From Chitinophagales bacterium (GTDB lineage Bacteria > Bacteroidota > Bacteroidia > Chitinophagales > JADJOU01), in contig JAURJQ010000025.1 in the NCBI GenBank assembly GCA_030832185.1, positions 1 to 53,831 of the forward strand: a stretch of DNA of 53,831 nucleotides, given 5' to 3'. This document shows, one piece after another, positions 1 through 10,868 of the stretch; position 1 is the first letter of the stretch; every line of letters starts with the position of its first letter. Below the pieces are notes generated by a model, which did not search any database, was not told where the DNA came from, and worked only from the letters and a program-made list of their open reading frames with translations. The translations under genes and the position numbers were made by a program.

Positions 1-760
1 CACAGCGAAGGAACCTGTACTTGAATTATTGATTGTCAAATTAAGGTTAAGAAACTATCACAACCTTTTGCATTGACCAAGGTATCCAGATAGACTCCAG
101 ATGTCGTTTGCGTAATTCCATTAAATAGATAAGACCCACATGCAGAAACAGCGAAGGAACCTGTACTTGAATTATTGATTGTCAAATTCAAGGTCAAGAA
201 ACTATCACAACCATTAGCATTCACTAAGGTATCGAGATAGGCTCCAGATGTCGTTTGCGTAATTCCATTAAATAGATAAGACCCACATGCAGAAACAGCG
301 AAGGAACCTGTACTTGAATTATTGATTGTTAAGTTCAAGGTCAAGAAACTATCACAACCATTTGCATTAACCAAGGTATCGAAATAGGCTCCAGATGTCG
401 TTCGAGCAGATCCATTGAATGTATAGCTATTGCAAGCTGTCACAGCGAAGGAACCTGTACTTGAATTGTTGATTGTCAAATTCAAGGTCAAGAAACTATC
501 ACAACCATTTGCATTCACTAAGGTATCGAGATAGGTTCCCGATGTCGTTTGAGTAATTCCATTAAATAAATAAGACCCGCATGCAGAAGCAGAGAAAGAT
601 CCTGTACTAGAAGTATTAATGGTCAAATTGATCGTTATAACACTATCACAACCTTTAGCATTCGGTATCGTATCGTTGAAGGTGGCTGATGCAGTGCGAG
701 TCTTTCCACTAGGTGTCGTATAAGTATAACACACACTCGGGGATATAGATGCCGTAGTGG
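1..760 (-). repeat. 147-bp tandem coding repeats (49 aa each)
   Basis: The same segment (cagcgaagg or a near match) recurs at positions 3, 149, 296, 443 and 590. The spacings are 146, 147, 147 and 147 bp, so units are 49 codons. The 146 spacing is the 1-bp deletion. Positions 95-182 and 242-329 are identical over 88 bp. The upstream-most unit (about 613-760) is more diverged. The array continues past the left edge of the window. The repeats are coding and contiguous, with no spacers. Confidence 0.9.
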
Positions 761-3700
761 TTGAGTTGATGGTCACAGTAGAAGTCGAACTAGTATCCAA
801 TCCACAAGTGCCTGTCACGACACAGTAGTAATAGGTAGTTCCTGCAGTCGATGTCGGTGGTGTATAGCTCGATGAGGTAGCTGAACCTATGGAGGTTCCA
901 CCTGATTTGCTATTCGATGTGTTGCTATACCACTGATAGCTCATAGAAACTCCGTCGGAAACTACGGAGATATTCGTAGGTGTCACATTCTGACATACCG
1001 TTTGTGTGGTTGCAGGTTCTGCGGTGATGATCGTCGTAGGATTCACAATAACCTCGGAGGTAGTCGAGGTATCTAAACCACAAGTGCCTGTCACGACACA
1101 GTAGTAATAGATAGTTCCTGCAGTAGATGTCGGTGGGGTATAGCTCGCTGAGGTAGCTGAACCTATGGAGGTTCCACCTGAGTTGCTATTCGATGTATTG
1201 CTATACCACTGATAGGTTAGAGTTCCTGTACCAGCCGCCGCGACAGAAATATTAGTCGGAGTTGCATTTTGACAAACAGTCTGAGTAGTAGCTGGTTCCG
1301 TGCCTATTACTGTCACTGGATTTACAATTACCTCAGCGACATTGCTAGTATCAGTGTTACAAGATCTAGCCACGCAGAAATAATATAGAGTTCCTGCAGC
1401 TGTCGTCGGTGGTATATAACCCGTATCGGTAGCACCCACAATTAAAGTGCCTCCAACCTTGCTATTCGTTGTATTAGTAAACCACTGATATTTTGTAGTG
1501 TCGTTCTCCGTAGCTATAGTGACGAGCTTAGTCGGTACAGCATTCTGACAGACCGTCTGGGTAGCTAATGGTTGATTTGTCACTACGACGGTCACGATGT
1601 CAAATTCATCTGCTCCCATATCTGGGTTGGTCGCATTTCTAGTGTCATTATCAAAATCTACCGTCACGGCAGCGAGTGGTGTTCCCAATCCATTCAAGTT
1701 GCATTTGGATGGTGTGGTCACATGTAGATTGGTATCTGATTTAAAGCTTGTAGCTATCACCTGTGAATTTACATTCTGCCCGAAACCTGATTGGATACCA
1801 GCCAGATTTGTTCTATCACCTCCCATAAATGCTAAAACAGCTTGCCCTGGAATGACAGGATTATTGACATAAAAGTTGTTATAGTTCATGGTAGTGAAGG
1901 CCGTGATAGGTGCTACACTATAAATGGAATAATTTTTAGATCCCGCACCCGAAACATTAGGATTATGAAGGGTATTGGTAAATATATTATTTCGAATATC
2001 TAAATTGCTAGCATTAGAGCCTACATAGAGGGCAGCAGTTAAACAATTCTGACCAGAACCCCCATTATTATATGGACCAGCAAGATTAATCGTATTATTG
2101 TATATATTAATTCCACCGGCCACAGTTGTTAAGCTTGTGTTTAAAACGCCAATACCAATACCTAGTGCAGAACCATTTGAAAAAGAACTCCAGTTATCAC
2201 CATTGACACCAGCAATCATATTATTATCTATGGTGATATTACTAGTCGTTAATCCTGTAGCTACGGTAATACCTCTTCCACCATAACCTCCGGTACTAGT
2301 AAAAACAGATCGAAGGATATTATTTCTAGTAAGTCGGGAATTATTAAATCCAGACTCCAATTGTATTCCATATGCCTGAGTAGTACTACTCGTCCCAATA
2401 GACATCGTGTCTTGACTAATCAAACTATTGAGAGAATTACCGAGTCTCATGCCATAGGCAGCTATAGTTCCATTGTAGAATATGTAATTATTTAAAATTT
2501 GTAGAGAATCATTTCCTCCATTGGAGGTAGCGGCGGTACCATTGGCGTAGATGCCTACTGCTGCGTTGGAGATTCTATTATTCTGAATAGTTATAAAATC
2601 ATTGTCCGTGCCGGCAGTTCCGGCGCTAGCACCTCCTATGGAGATACCGAAGCTATTGGAAGTAGCAGTACCATTGGTGATATTACAATTCTTAATCACA
2701 TTTCGGTTAGCCCCTAATCCTAGACCGAGACTAGAGATAAGTATAGATGTAGGTGAGGAGGTACTAGAATTGGTGATAGTTAAGCTTCGATCTGTGCCAC
2801 CAGAGGTAGATCCGTCTATGATGACATTGTCTGCACCATTCAGACGAATTAAACCACCCGAGATATTTCCTGTAACAATAGTTCCTGTATTCTGAGGCTT
2901 GATGGTCAAAGTGCCTACCCCAGAGCAGCCCAAAGGAAATTGATTGAGCGCTACAGCTCCTGTTTCCGTCACGGATGCATCTATAATTGTAGCCACCGTA
3001 TTGCCTGAAAGACCCGCAGCATTGATAGCCGCGAATAAACTGCCCGTAGAACCCGTCAAACTAGTATAAGTACCAGCGGCTCCTATGGTCACAGTGGTAG
3101 GAATAGATCCTGCTACTCTATATTTATTGATAGTACCCGTCAATGGGAAATTCGCTGCGCTAAGAGCTACCGAAGTAGGTGCTGTGGCAAAGCTTCCATT
3201 ATTGATACCTATATTGGGTGTAGTGAAGTTATCTTGTGAAACGAGGAAGTAGTATATGCTATCCCCTACCACAAGGGCTGATTGTAATAAAGAAACATCG
3301 ATGGTGAAACTAAAAGGCGAGGCTGAGCTTGCGCTCTCCACGAATTTCCATCCGTTGTCTGCACTTGTATTTCCCGCAAAAGTATTAGCATCTGTTGCCT
3401 TTTTGAAATAAATTCTCGGTTTAGTACCTGCAGTGGAATTCACTCCACTAATATCGGTCACAGTAGCAGTAAAGGTTCTATTGCCCGGACAGGCTGCATC
3501 ACCCAGAAGAGAATAGACCATGGTAGGTCCGGCTACATCCACTGCATTCTCAAATGCTCCCATAGTAGGAGGCGAACCCCTGGTGACACCCAGATAATCA
3601 ATAGTTACTCCCGTACCTGCAACTCCACCAGCTAGCGCTTGGATTCCGAAACTCGGTCTCAAATCGGAAGCGGATTGGAAGAGTGGATTACCAAATACTG

Positions 3701-6700
3701 AATTCGCATTCTGGCCAAAACCTGCCACAAAGGCTGCAGAATCTATCCTATCAGGTAAATTTGATGGGGGTGCATTGGGTGGGTTTGTGAAGCCTGGAAT
3801 AGCAGATGCTGCATTCCCTGCATTGAAAACAAAATAATTATTATGATTCATAATATTAAATGCTGCCGGAGTACCCGCATTATATACAGCAAAATTCTTT
3901 TGAGCGGGATTCGTTGCTGATTGAGTATTGGAAAATATATTATTGCGAAGATTTATATTCGAAGCAGAAGTGCTTAAATATAAAGCATGTGTTATACTAC
4001 TAGAAAACGTTCCTAATGAACCAGTCATGCTCACCGAATTATGAAGGAGAGTTACCCCACCGGTGACTGAGTTTGATGCTCCTATAAGCCCTAATCCTAT
4101 GCCAAGTGAAGTAGAGGTAGGACTATTTGTATTCACATTACCATTCACATTGGTAATAATATTATTAGAAAGTGTCAAATTACTATTAATATTGCCTGTT
4201 CCAACATTGATGCCTTTAGCTCCAAAGGACGACGCAGTAGTAGTAAGACATTTGGAAACATAATTTCTATCCAATATAGAATTAACGAAACCGCTCTCTA
4301 GAGACATTCCTATCATACCGGTAGATGCTGACTGCAGATCAATGGTATCTTGACTTACCAAGGAATTGACGGCATTGCCTAGCTGCAGTCCCATTGTTGA
4401 CCCTGTAAATGTACTATTATGAAAAATTCTGTTATTCAAAATTTTCAAGGAATCAAGACCTCCTGCAGATGCACCCACAGTGCCATTAGCATAGATGCCT
4501 ATCGCTGCATTAGATATTATATTATTCTGAATAGTGACGAAATCATTATCTGCTCCTATGGTACCCATGGACTGTCCACTTATGACAATACCGTAAGTAG
4601 TGGTAGCTGCTACCCCGGTGCTGATGTTACAGTTTTTGATAGTATTATAACTTGCACCGGATCCTATACCCAGACTAGATAACAAAATGCCGGATCCGAA
4701 TGTACTCGTATTCGATATGGTCAGACTCCTATCTGAGCCCCCACTATTCGATCCATCAATGGTGACATTGTCAGCGCCATTCAATCTTATGAGCGCATTG
4801 GAGCTAAGATTTCCAGTCAATGTAGCCGTTGTATTGGGTTTGATAGTAACCTTAAATGTGGCGCAGCCACCATTAATCGGATTTAAGGCAATCGTTCCCA
4901 GCTCTGTAACAGAGGCATCGATAATATTGGCTGTAATATCTCCTGCGAGACCCAGCCTATTGATGGAATCAAAAAAGCCGCCAGTACCTGTAATTGTTGT
5001 AAAATTCTGTCCCACACCTATGGTTTTTACTCCACTCAATGTACCCGCTGGGGTTATAGTATAGCTATTGATCATCCCAGTCAGTGGGAAAGCTGCAGCC
5101 GCTAAAGCCACCGAAGTAGGAGCCGTGGTAAAGCCACCGCAGTTTATACCTACATTAGGGGTAGTAGCATTGTCCTGTGCTACTACAAAATACTGAATAA
5201 TATCATTGACTGCCACCGATCCACCATTTATAATGCCATAAGTAACATCAAAATTAAAAGGTGAGGTAGCATTCGTAGCTTCTACAAATTTCCAACCATT
5301 GTCGGCACTTGTATTTCCTGCGTAGATATTAGCATCCGTCGATTTTTTGAAGTAAAGTCTTGGTTTCGTCCCTGCCGTGGTATTGATTCCACTCATGTCC
5401 GTCACCGCAGCAAACGAAGACACCGTGCGCGTCGTCAAACAACTATTGTTTGATAAAAGGTCATAGGTGATGCTAGGTGGTGTCTGATCGATGGCGACGA
5501 AATTTCCGGCGTCCGCCCCGATATCTGTCGGGGTAAGCCCGGATCTGGACTGATTATCATAATCCTGTGTCACAGAAGCAATGGCTGTACCTGTAGCTTC
5601 AACCGGTGAAGGATTTGTAGCATGAATATGCAGATCTAGTGCAGCTGTATCGCCAGTAGGATTGATAAACTGAGGATTACCCCCGACGCTATTGGCATCT
5701 TGCTGCGTGGTGCAGCGCCATTCGCTCAGATCATTGAAATCCGCTAAACTATTGGAACCAATAGCGCCTCCAGTACCTGTAGCCACTAAGTTATTAAAAT
5801 TCGAATTAAATGAGTAATTGGTTGTATTGTATCGAACGGCGTAATGTCTAGCAGATCCGCTGGCATTGGAACGCGCATTCATGAAGATATTATTTTGAAT
5901 ATTATCAAATCCGCTATTAGCTATCTTATAAAAAGCTGCTGTAGGGAAAGTCGCTGAAGCTACACCCGAACCTCCTATATACACAGAATTGTTATAGAAA
6001 TTAAGAGGATTCGTATTGTTTTTAAGTATACCGTAGAGAATCGTGCTAGCCGTATTGGCGGTTCCATCCGGTTGAATGCCTAGACGAATCATATTATTGC
6101 GAAATGTAGAGGAAGTCGCAGAAGTAGAGACTAACAAACCCACCTGAGATGCATTCGAATTGCTATTGTTGGTAAAAAGCGAATGAATAAAATTTCGTTC
6201 TAACACAAGGGAGGATGCAGGAAATGAATTATAAAACATACCCATAACAGATAATGGTCTGGGACTGGCTGCAGTGCTTCGCAGATTGTAGATTTTATTA
6301 TCTGCTATCGTTATTTGGTTGGTACCTTGTATTCCTGTCATGATCATACCTAATAATGCAGAGTTTGCCGCATATAAATTAGGATTGGTCGATGCCGTGG
6401 CTAGATTTCGAATGATATTGCCATTCGATACAAACGCAGCATTTGTAGCAGCTACAGTCCCTATATTGATTCCATAGGTAGTATTCGCATTTAAACCTAA
6501 AGGAGCTGAGTTCGTCATGTTTTGTACGATATTATTAGAGCACTCCACAGGAGGTAGTGCAGGAGGTAGATTAGTGATACCTGAAGCGGTAAACGAAATA
6601 CCTGTTTGGGTACTAGGCATATTGGAAGTTGACAGATGTTCTATGCTATTCGCTAAACCGCTGCCCACTATATTATTATTACAGCTAGATGCCTGATTAA

Positions 6701-9700
6701 TTGCAGTACTATTAAATTGAATACCTGTGAAGCTGACTGCCGTCGTATTAGACAAGTCACCCGTCGTGGTAAATCCGGCCACTGTATTATTGCGTACATG
6801 ACCGGAAAAACCTGTGCCATTGCCAGCCACAATTCCTGTTGCTAATGCAGTAGATGCACCAGTTCCTCTAAATCTCAGATTTATATTTCCGGCTGAAGTA
6901 GTTGAACCTATCGTATTTCCAATCTCATTACCAATATTTATCCAACCAGTTTGGCATAGCATTCCTAAGAAATAGAATGTATTGCCAGAATTATTTGATG
7001 CTGTAACATTAATATCTGAAATTACATTACCCTGAATACTTGTCGGAAGCAGGGTGGTAGGGTTGGTTGGATTCGCTACGTTATCTATCCTTATAGCATA
7101 GACGAAATTATTTGTCAAGTTATTCTGTGTAGGAGAACCTATATTCATCACCGAGCCAGTAATACCTGGTATATTGCCTCCTATTCTATTTCCGTAGATA
7201 TTAAATCCATGACCTAAACTGTTGTTTATATTAATAGCTGTAAACCCAGAAGAAATGACGGATGTAGATGTCGGAGCCAGTGGAATACGATTGACAGTCT
7301 GGTAAAATTTATTTCCATTACTGACGGTAGTACCTATAGACCAATTGGTATTACCCCCTTGAATGCTGATACCTACGTTAGTAATATTACCAGTAAGTAA
7401 ATCCGCCTGGCGGTAAAAGTCATAAATTTTGCAGTTAGTGATAGTATCGAATTTATTATCTGCTGGTGCTGTAGAACCTAAGGCTCGAATGCCATTTGGG
7501 TTGATTCCCTGATTATTGATATCGCAGAAATCGATTCTGTTGCCGCTATTTCCATTATTTGCTCCCGCACCAACATTCGTATTTGAAAAAAAGATGGTAG
7601 CACCTGCGGTGGATAAGTTATTGGATAAAAAGTTCATATATCGAAACTTGTTGTCTTGGGCATCATTGATGAGGCGAAGTGCAGATCCGTTACCTAAATT
7701 ATTGACTGTAATGAATTGATTGGAACCATTACCACCTGGGCGACCATCGATGATGAAATTTTTCCCTCCGTTGAAGTCAAAAATCGGATACATGACAGGA
7801 TAAGGAAATGCCGTAACATTAGGTATAGGTGTAGGATTGAAATTAATGACCGAACTCACAGCGGCTGCTGGTCTAATAGTGACCGTATTGGCAGCTGTAG
7901 TAGGAACAGCACCTGTAAATCTCAACGGATAACCCTCTACGGTAGAGGAATAGGTAGGTTGTAATTCAAGAATGACCGGACCACTCAAGGCTGAATCCTC
8001 GGCCATAGCCGTCAAAGCAGCTGTAATACTGAAAAACGATCCTGTAGGACCTACAGAATAAGTACCGCCTGTAAAGACTCCAGTTGTGGTACCTGTACCT
8101 GTAGAGAAGAAGCTACCGCCTACCATAGAGCTCAGTGGAATACCACTCATGAGCATGGCTCCACTGCCATCCGTCGCCAAAAAGCTACCTCCCAGAGAAT
8201 TGTACGCTCCTCCCAAGGTAGAAGATTGACCTAATCGCAAGGTAGATGTTATGTTAGTATGGGTGACTCGAATATTATCTAGAGAGGTTAGACTGCCCGC
8301 TCCGGAAGGTGAAGCCTGCCAGTAAAAGGCGCCAATGGTTCCAGAAAGGCCAGTACCCAAGGTGCCACCTGTAGGTGTAGCATTGAATGCTTCCATCATG
8401 AGGGTATAAGTGCCCCCTGCTCCTGTTATAGGATTGATAAGTTCAAAACCCTCATAGGCCGTCGAAGGAGTTGTTTTTCCTAAAGGGTATAAAAATGTAC
8501 CACCACCGGTATAGCTGGCAGGAAACTGAATAGCCATAGGACCATCCACGAAACCGCCCGCCGTATTGGCTACGTTTCTATATATACTATTACCACTGCT
8601 TACATTGACAGTGAGTAAATTTGTAGCTGTCGTTTGCACACGCCCGGAACTGGAGAATAAAAGTCCTGAAACCGTGAGCGGAGCATTTAATACCAAAGAT
8701 CCAAAACTACTGATAATCAAATGACCGATAGTAGCCGGAAATCTAAGCCCAGTCTGAATTCCGGTCGAAGAGCCGTTATAATTCACGATGGTTCCTGAGG
8801 AAATAGTCAAGCCCGACAGTCGGAACATACCCGTGGTGGCTCCAGCAGAAGGCATTAAACTATCCGCAGTTGAAAAGGTCTGGATAATCATTCTGGCGCC
8901 AGAATTGGTTACAAAGCTACCTGTACCATTGATATTGTTGCTTGAAGAAGTAAAAATACCCGTACTACCAATAGTCATGGTAGTAGGTGAGGTAATAGTC
9001 AATGCAGTGTTTACATTCACCGTAGAATCAAACTGATGGGAGGCTCCTAAAGTGGGTCCGAAACCCGAAAAGTTGACCACACCGCTGACGACAGCTGGCA
9101 TACCTGTACCGGTATTGTAGGTAGATCCGTTAAATGTATAATTAGCAGATGCATTGAAGTTTCTGGTAGTGGTCTGCACAGAACCTGTAGCGCCCGTAGC
9201 ATTGATTCCCGCAACATTTGCAGTCGTTAAGGTTGCGCCAGAAGTTATTGTAAAGTCTCCCGAGCCTGTCATGGTAGCGCCAGAATTAAACGTAATCGTA
9301 CCAGGGGCTACCTGAACGAAGGTTCCATTATTCACAATAACACCTGCTGTAAAGGGGCTTATTGTTGTATTTCCACTTACCGTCATGATGTTAGAAGCAT
9401 TTATGGTGAGGGTTCCACTACTGAGAGTATAATTGAAAAAACTAACCGTTTTATCTACTGTGACTCCAGCAGTATTGCTCGTAGTAACCGTACCGACTGT
9501 CAATGGCGAAGGAAATTCGGAGCCCAAAGTTTGGGCAGCGGCTCCATTGATAGTTATATTTCCAGAGTGCACTGTGACGGTGCCTGTAATACCGAGTGCA
9601 GAACCTCCACTCTGAATAGCAGCGCCCGTGCCTGCTATGCTTAAGTTTCCAGAATTACCTATCACTAAATTAGCATCACCACTCATTCTACCATTGGTAG

Positions 9701-10868
9701 CACTAAAGCTAGTACCAATCTGTGCTGCACCTAATACAGTTATCGTCTGACCGGCGGAGGTGATTAAATTACCCGTACCACTCGTCGTGGTCAAATTGGT
9801 CAATAAAATATTGGATCCTATCAAGGTTGTGGTGCTACTCGCTCCCCTTGTAAGACTTATATTTCCATTGTTATTAGAGTTTATAGTGGCATTTTGAGCT
9901 CCCGTCCCATTCATGACAAAGGTATTGGCGGAGGTAGCCGTAATCGCAGAGCCCGCCTGCAGATCGAGATTGGCTGTCGGTGCGGTGGCTGAACCGATAT
10001 TGAAGGTTCCTGCGCTTCCCGCTAGCAAAGCACCGGGAAGCATGGTGAAGCCTCCATTGAGATTATAAGTATGACCCGAAGGAGCCAATACACCCGCAGA
10101 ACCGACAATGAATGCACCTGTCACTGTAGGGAAAGAACTGAAGGACATAGAGCCTTGACCTGTATTTAAAATATTCACTTGACCATTTATAATCGAAATA
10201 CCCGAAAAAAAAGTATTTGCTACAGTTTGATCTCGGCAATTCCAGGTGATATTTCCAACCGTACCTGCTGAACTAGTTATAGTGGTATTGGTAACCCCCG
10301 TCACGTTGATCGTAGAAGCGGCATTATAGGTAGCGTTTGGTATACTTCCTCCATTGCGCGCATAATTCAGGGTAGTACCTGCCACAAAGTTTAGATTTGT
10401 CGTTGTGCTACCAGAGATAGCTCCCCCTTCATTCAAATTCATAACCGAGGTTCCAGCTTGAACTATATTAAGAAGACTAGAAATTTGTAATGACGCATTA
10501 ACTGTATTGTTTTGTGAAGCACCCGTAACTGTGGTATGTCCAGTTATGGTCAAGGTTTTCGTAGTAGTCGAACCAGAAAGAAATAAAGTTGATGTGACCA
10601 AGGGATTGAAAGTAAATGAATTCAAACTAACTGTCTGTACATTTGTAATAGAAAGAGATGAGACGATAGGACTGAAAACTACATCGTCCCCTGCACCTGG
10701 CACTCCTGCTGGAAGCCAGTTCGCACCCACATTCCAGTCACCACCTATACTTGGATTAGCCCAGGTCTTGACTGCTGCCTCCGCAGAGTTGATTAATATA
10801 TTAAGAAAAAATAGTAAGGCTAGTTTGTTTATAAGAGTAGAACCAAATATTTGGTAAAATTTTTTCAT
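36..10868 (-). CDS. Giant exported repeat protein / probable T9SS-secreted adhesin, frameshifted near its visible 3' end
   Basis: About 3610 aa are visible. I place the start at the ATG at 10868; an in-frame TTG lies three codons upstream but gives a worse signal peptide. Residues 1 to about 32 form a signal peptide (basic start, hydrophobic core, AEA cleavage site). Then come about 1000 Thr/Ser/Gly/Asn-rich residues, a beta-helix-like region (many N-N-x-I and G-N-x-I strands) to about 1795, and two homologous modules of about 650 aa. Three Ig-like domains of about 90-97 aa (QTVCQN, YQWYSNT, YYYCVV motifs) start near residue 3090, and 49-aa repeats (NGCDSFLTLNLTIN) follow. Such architecture is typical of large Bacteroidota surface proteins exported by T9SS; adhesion is inferred. 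No sorting domain is visible because the gene reaches the window edge. A 1-bp deletion at about position 43 creates the stop at 36-38; positions 1-39 still encode the repeat in another frame. Confidence 0.85.
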   Translation of the reverse strand: MKKFYQIFGSTLINKLALLFFLNILINSAEAAVKTWANPSIGGDWNVGANWLPAGVPGAGDDVVFSPIVSSLSITNVQTVSLNSFTFNPLVTSTLFLSGSTTTKTLTITGHTTVTGASQNNTVNASLQISSLLNIVQAGTSVMNLNEGGAISGSTTTNLNFVAGTTLNYARNGGSIPNATYNAASTINVTGVTNTTITSSAGTVGNITWNCRDQTVANTFFSGISIINGQVNILNTGQGSMSFSSFPTVTGAFIVGSAGVLAPSGHTYNLNGGFTMLPGALLAGSAGTFNIGSATAPTANLDLQAGSAITATSANTFVMNGTGAQNATINSNNNGNISLTRGASSTTTLIGSNILLTNLTTTSGTGNLITSAGQTITVLGAAQIGTSFSATNGRMSGDANLVIGNSGNLSIAGTGAAIQSGGSALGITGTVTVHSGNITINGAAAQTLGSEFPSPLTVGTVTTSNTAGVTVDKTVSFFNYTLSSGTLTINASNIMTVSGNTTISPFTAGVIVNNGTFVQVAPGTITFNSGATMTGSGDFTITSGATLTTANVAGINATGATGSVQTTTRNFNASANYTFNGSTYNTGTGMPAVVSGVVNFSGFGPTLGASHQFDSTVNVNTALTITSPTTMTIGSTGIFTSSSNNINGTGSFVTNSGARMIIQTFSTADSLMPSAGATTGMFRLSGLTISSGTIVNYNGSSTGIQTGLRFPATIGHLIISSFGSLVLNAPLTVSGLLFSSSGRVQTTATNLLTVNVSSGNSIYRNVANTAGGFVDGPMAIQFPASYTGGGTFLYPLGKTTPSTAYEGFELINPITGAGGTYTLMMEAFNATPTGGTLGTGLSGTIGAFYWQASPSGAGSLTSLDNIRVTHTNITSTLRLGQSSTLGGAYNSLGGSFLATDGSGAMLMSGIPLSSMVGGSFFSTGTGTTTGVFTGGTYSVGPTGSFFSITAALTAMAEDSALSGPVILELQPTYSSTVEGYPLRFTGAVPTTAANTVTIRPAAAVSSVINFNPTPIPNVTAFPYPVMYPIFDFNGGKNFIIDGRPGGNGSNQFITVNNLGNGSALRLINDAQDNKFRYMNFLSNNLSTAGATIFFSNTNVGAGANNGNSGNRIDFCDINNQGINPNGIRALGSTAPADNKFDTITNCKIYDFYRQADLLTGNITNVGISIQGGNTNWSIGTTVSNGNKFYQTVNRIPLAPTSTSVISSGFTAININNSLGHGFNIYGNRIGGNIPGITGSVMNIGSPTQNNLTNNFVYAIRIDNVANPTNPTTLLPTSIQGNVISDINVTASNNSGNTFYFLGMLCQTGWINIGNEIGNTIGSTTSAGNINLRFRGTGASTALATGIVAGNGTGFSGHVRNNTVAGFTTTGDLSNTTAVSFTGIQFNSTAINQASSCNNNIVGSGLANSIEHLSTSNMPSTQTGISFTASGITNLPPALPPVECSNNIVQNMTNSAPLGLNANTTYGINIGTVAATNAAFVSNGNIIRNLATASTNPNLYAANSALLGMIMTGIQGTNQITIADNKIYNLRSTAASPRPLSVMGMFYNSFPASSLVLERNFIHSLFTNNSNSNASQVGLLVSTSATSSTFRNNMIRLGIQPDGTANTASTILYGILKNNTNPLNFYNNSVYIGGSGVASATFPTAAFYKIANSGFDNIQNNIFMNARSNASGSARHYAVRYNTTNYSFNSNFNNLVATGTGGAIGSNSLADFNDLSEWRCTTQQDANSVGGNPQFINPTGDTAALDLHIHATNPSPVEATGTAIASVTQDYDNQSRSGLTPTDIGADAGNFVAIDQTPPSITYDLLSNNSCLTTRTVSSFAAVTDMSGINTTAGTKPRLYFKKSTDANIYAGNTSADNGWKFVEATNATSPFNFDVTYGIINGGSVAVNDIIQYFVVAQDNATTPNVGINCGGFTTAPTSVALAAAAFPLTGMINSYTITPAGTLSGVKTIGVGQNFTTITGTGGFFDSINRLGLAGDITANIIDASVTELGTIALNPINGGCATFKVTIKPNTTATLTGNLSSNALIRLNGADNVTIDGSNSGGSDRSLTISNTSTFGSGILLSSLGIGSGASYNTIKNCNISTGVAATTTYGIVISGQSMGTIGADNDFVTIQNNIISNAAIGIYANGTVGASAGGLDSLKILNNRIFHNSTFTGSTMGLQLGNAVNSLVSQDTIDLQSASTGMIGMSLESGFVNSILDRNYVSKCLTTTASSFGAKGINVGTGNINSNLTLSNNIITNVNGNVNTNSPTSTSLGIGLGLIGASNSVTGGVTLLHNSVSMTGSLGTFSSSITHALYLSTSASNINLRNNIFSNTQSATNPAQKNFAVYNAGTPAAFNIMNHNNYFVFNAGNAASAIPGFTNPPNAPPSNLPDRIDSAAFVAGFGQNANSVFGNPLFQSASDLRPSFGIQALAGGVAGTGVTIDYLGVTRGSPPTMGAFENAVDVAGPTMVYSLLGDAACPGNRTFTATVTDISGVNSTAGTKPRIYFKKATDANTFAGNTSADNGWKFVESASSASPFSFTIDVSLLQSALVVGDSIYYFLVSQDNFTTPNIGINNGSFATAPTSVALSAANFPLTGTINKYRVAGSIPTTVTIGAAGTYTSLTGSTGSLFAAINAAGLSGNTVATIIDASVTETGAVALNQFPLGCSGVGTLTIKPQNTGTIVTGNISGGLIRLNGADNVIIDGSTSGGTDRSLTITNSSTSSPTSILISSLGLGLGANRNVIKNCNITNGTATSNSFGISIGGASAGTAGTDNDFITIQNNRISNAAVGIYANGTAATSNGGNDSLQILNNYIFYNGTIAAYGMRLGNSLNSLISQDTMSIGTSSTTQAYGIQLESGFNNSRLTRNNILRSVFTSTGGYGGRGITVATGLTTSNITIDNNMIAGVNGDNWSSFSNGSALGIGIGVLNTSLTTVAGGINIYNNTINLAGPYNNGGSGQNCLTAALYVGSNASNLDIRNNIFTNTLHNPNVSGAGSKNYSIYSVAPITAFTTMNYNNFYVNNPVIPGQAVLAFMGGDRTNLAGIQSGFGQNVNSQVIATSFKSDTNLHVTTPSKCNLNGLGTPLAAVTVDFDNDTRNATNPDMGADEFDIVTVVVTNQPLATQTVCQNAVPTKLVTIATENDTTKYQWFTNTTNSKVGGTLIVGATDTGYIPPTTAAGTLYYFCVARSCNTDTSNVAEVIVNPVTVIGTEPATTQTVCQNATPTNISVAAAGTGTLTYQWYSNTSNSNSGGTSIGSATSASYTPPTSTAGTIYYYCVVTGTCGLDTSTTSEVIVNPTTIITAEPATTQTVCQNVTPTNISVVSDGVSMSYQWYSNTSNSKSGGTSIGSATSSSYTPPTSTAGTTYYYCVVTGTCGLDTSSTSTVTINSTTTASISPSVCYTYTTPSGKTRTASATFNDTIPNAKGCDSVITINLTINTSSTGSFSASACGSYLFNGITQTTSGTYLDTLVNANGCDSFLTLNLTINNSSTGSFAVTACNSYTFNGSARTTSGAYFDTLVNANGCDSFLTLNLTINNSSTGSFAVSACGSYLFNGITQTTSGAYLDTLVNANGCDSFLTLNLTINNSSTGSFAVSACGSYLFNGITQTTSGVYLDTLVNAKGCDSFLTLI
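1590..5490 (-). repeat. Two tandem copies of a ~1.95-kb coding module
   Basis: Two homologous blocks of about 650 aa, roughly 5490-3540 and 3540-1590, lie in tandem in the giant gene. Each begins with an 'xPx(I/M)xYxLL' segment and a TKPRxYFKK ... NTSADNGWKFVE stretch. Each continues through a TINxY linker and a beta-helix (DGS.SGG.DRSLTI, then QNN.ISNAA.GIYANGT), and ends in a P.(M/I)GA.E-type motif. Corresponding landmarks, for example the NTSADNGWKF segment near 3350 and near 5295, are offset by about 1945 bp. Confidence 0.8.

Noticed and set aside
1-760. CRISPR array
   Set aside because: The 147-bp units are contiguous, in frame and coding, with no unique spacers between short repeats.
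4687-5064. Plus-strand frames inside the giant gene (this one and similar ones)
   Set aside because: Low-complexity antisense shadows of Thr/Ser/Asn-rich coding repeats.
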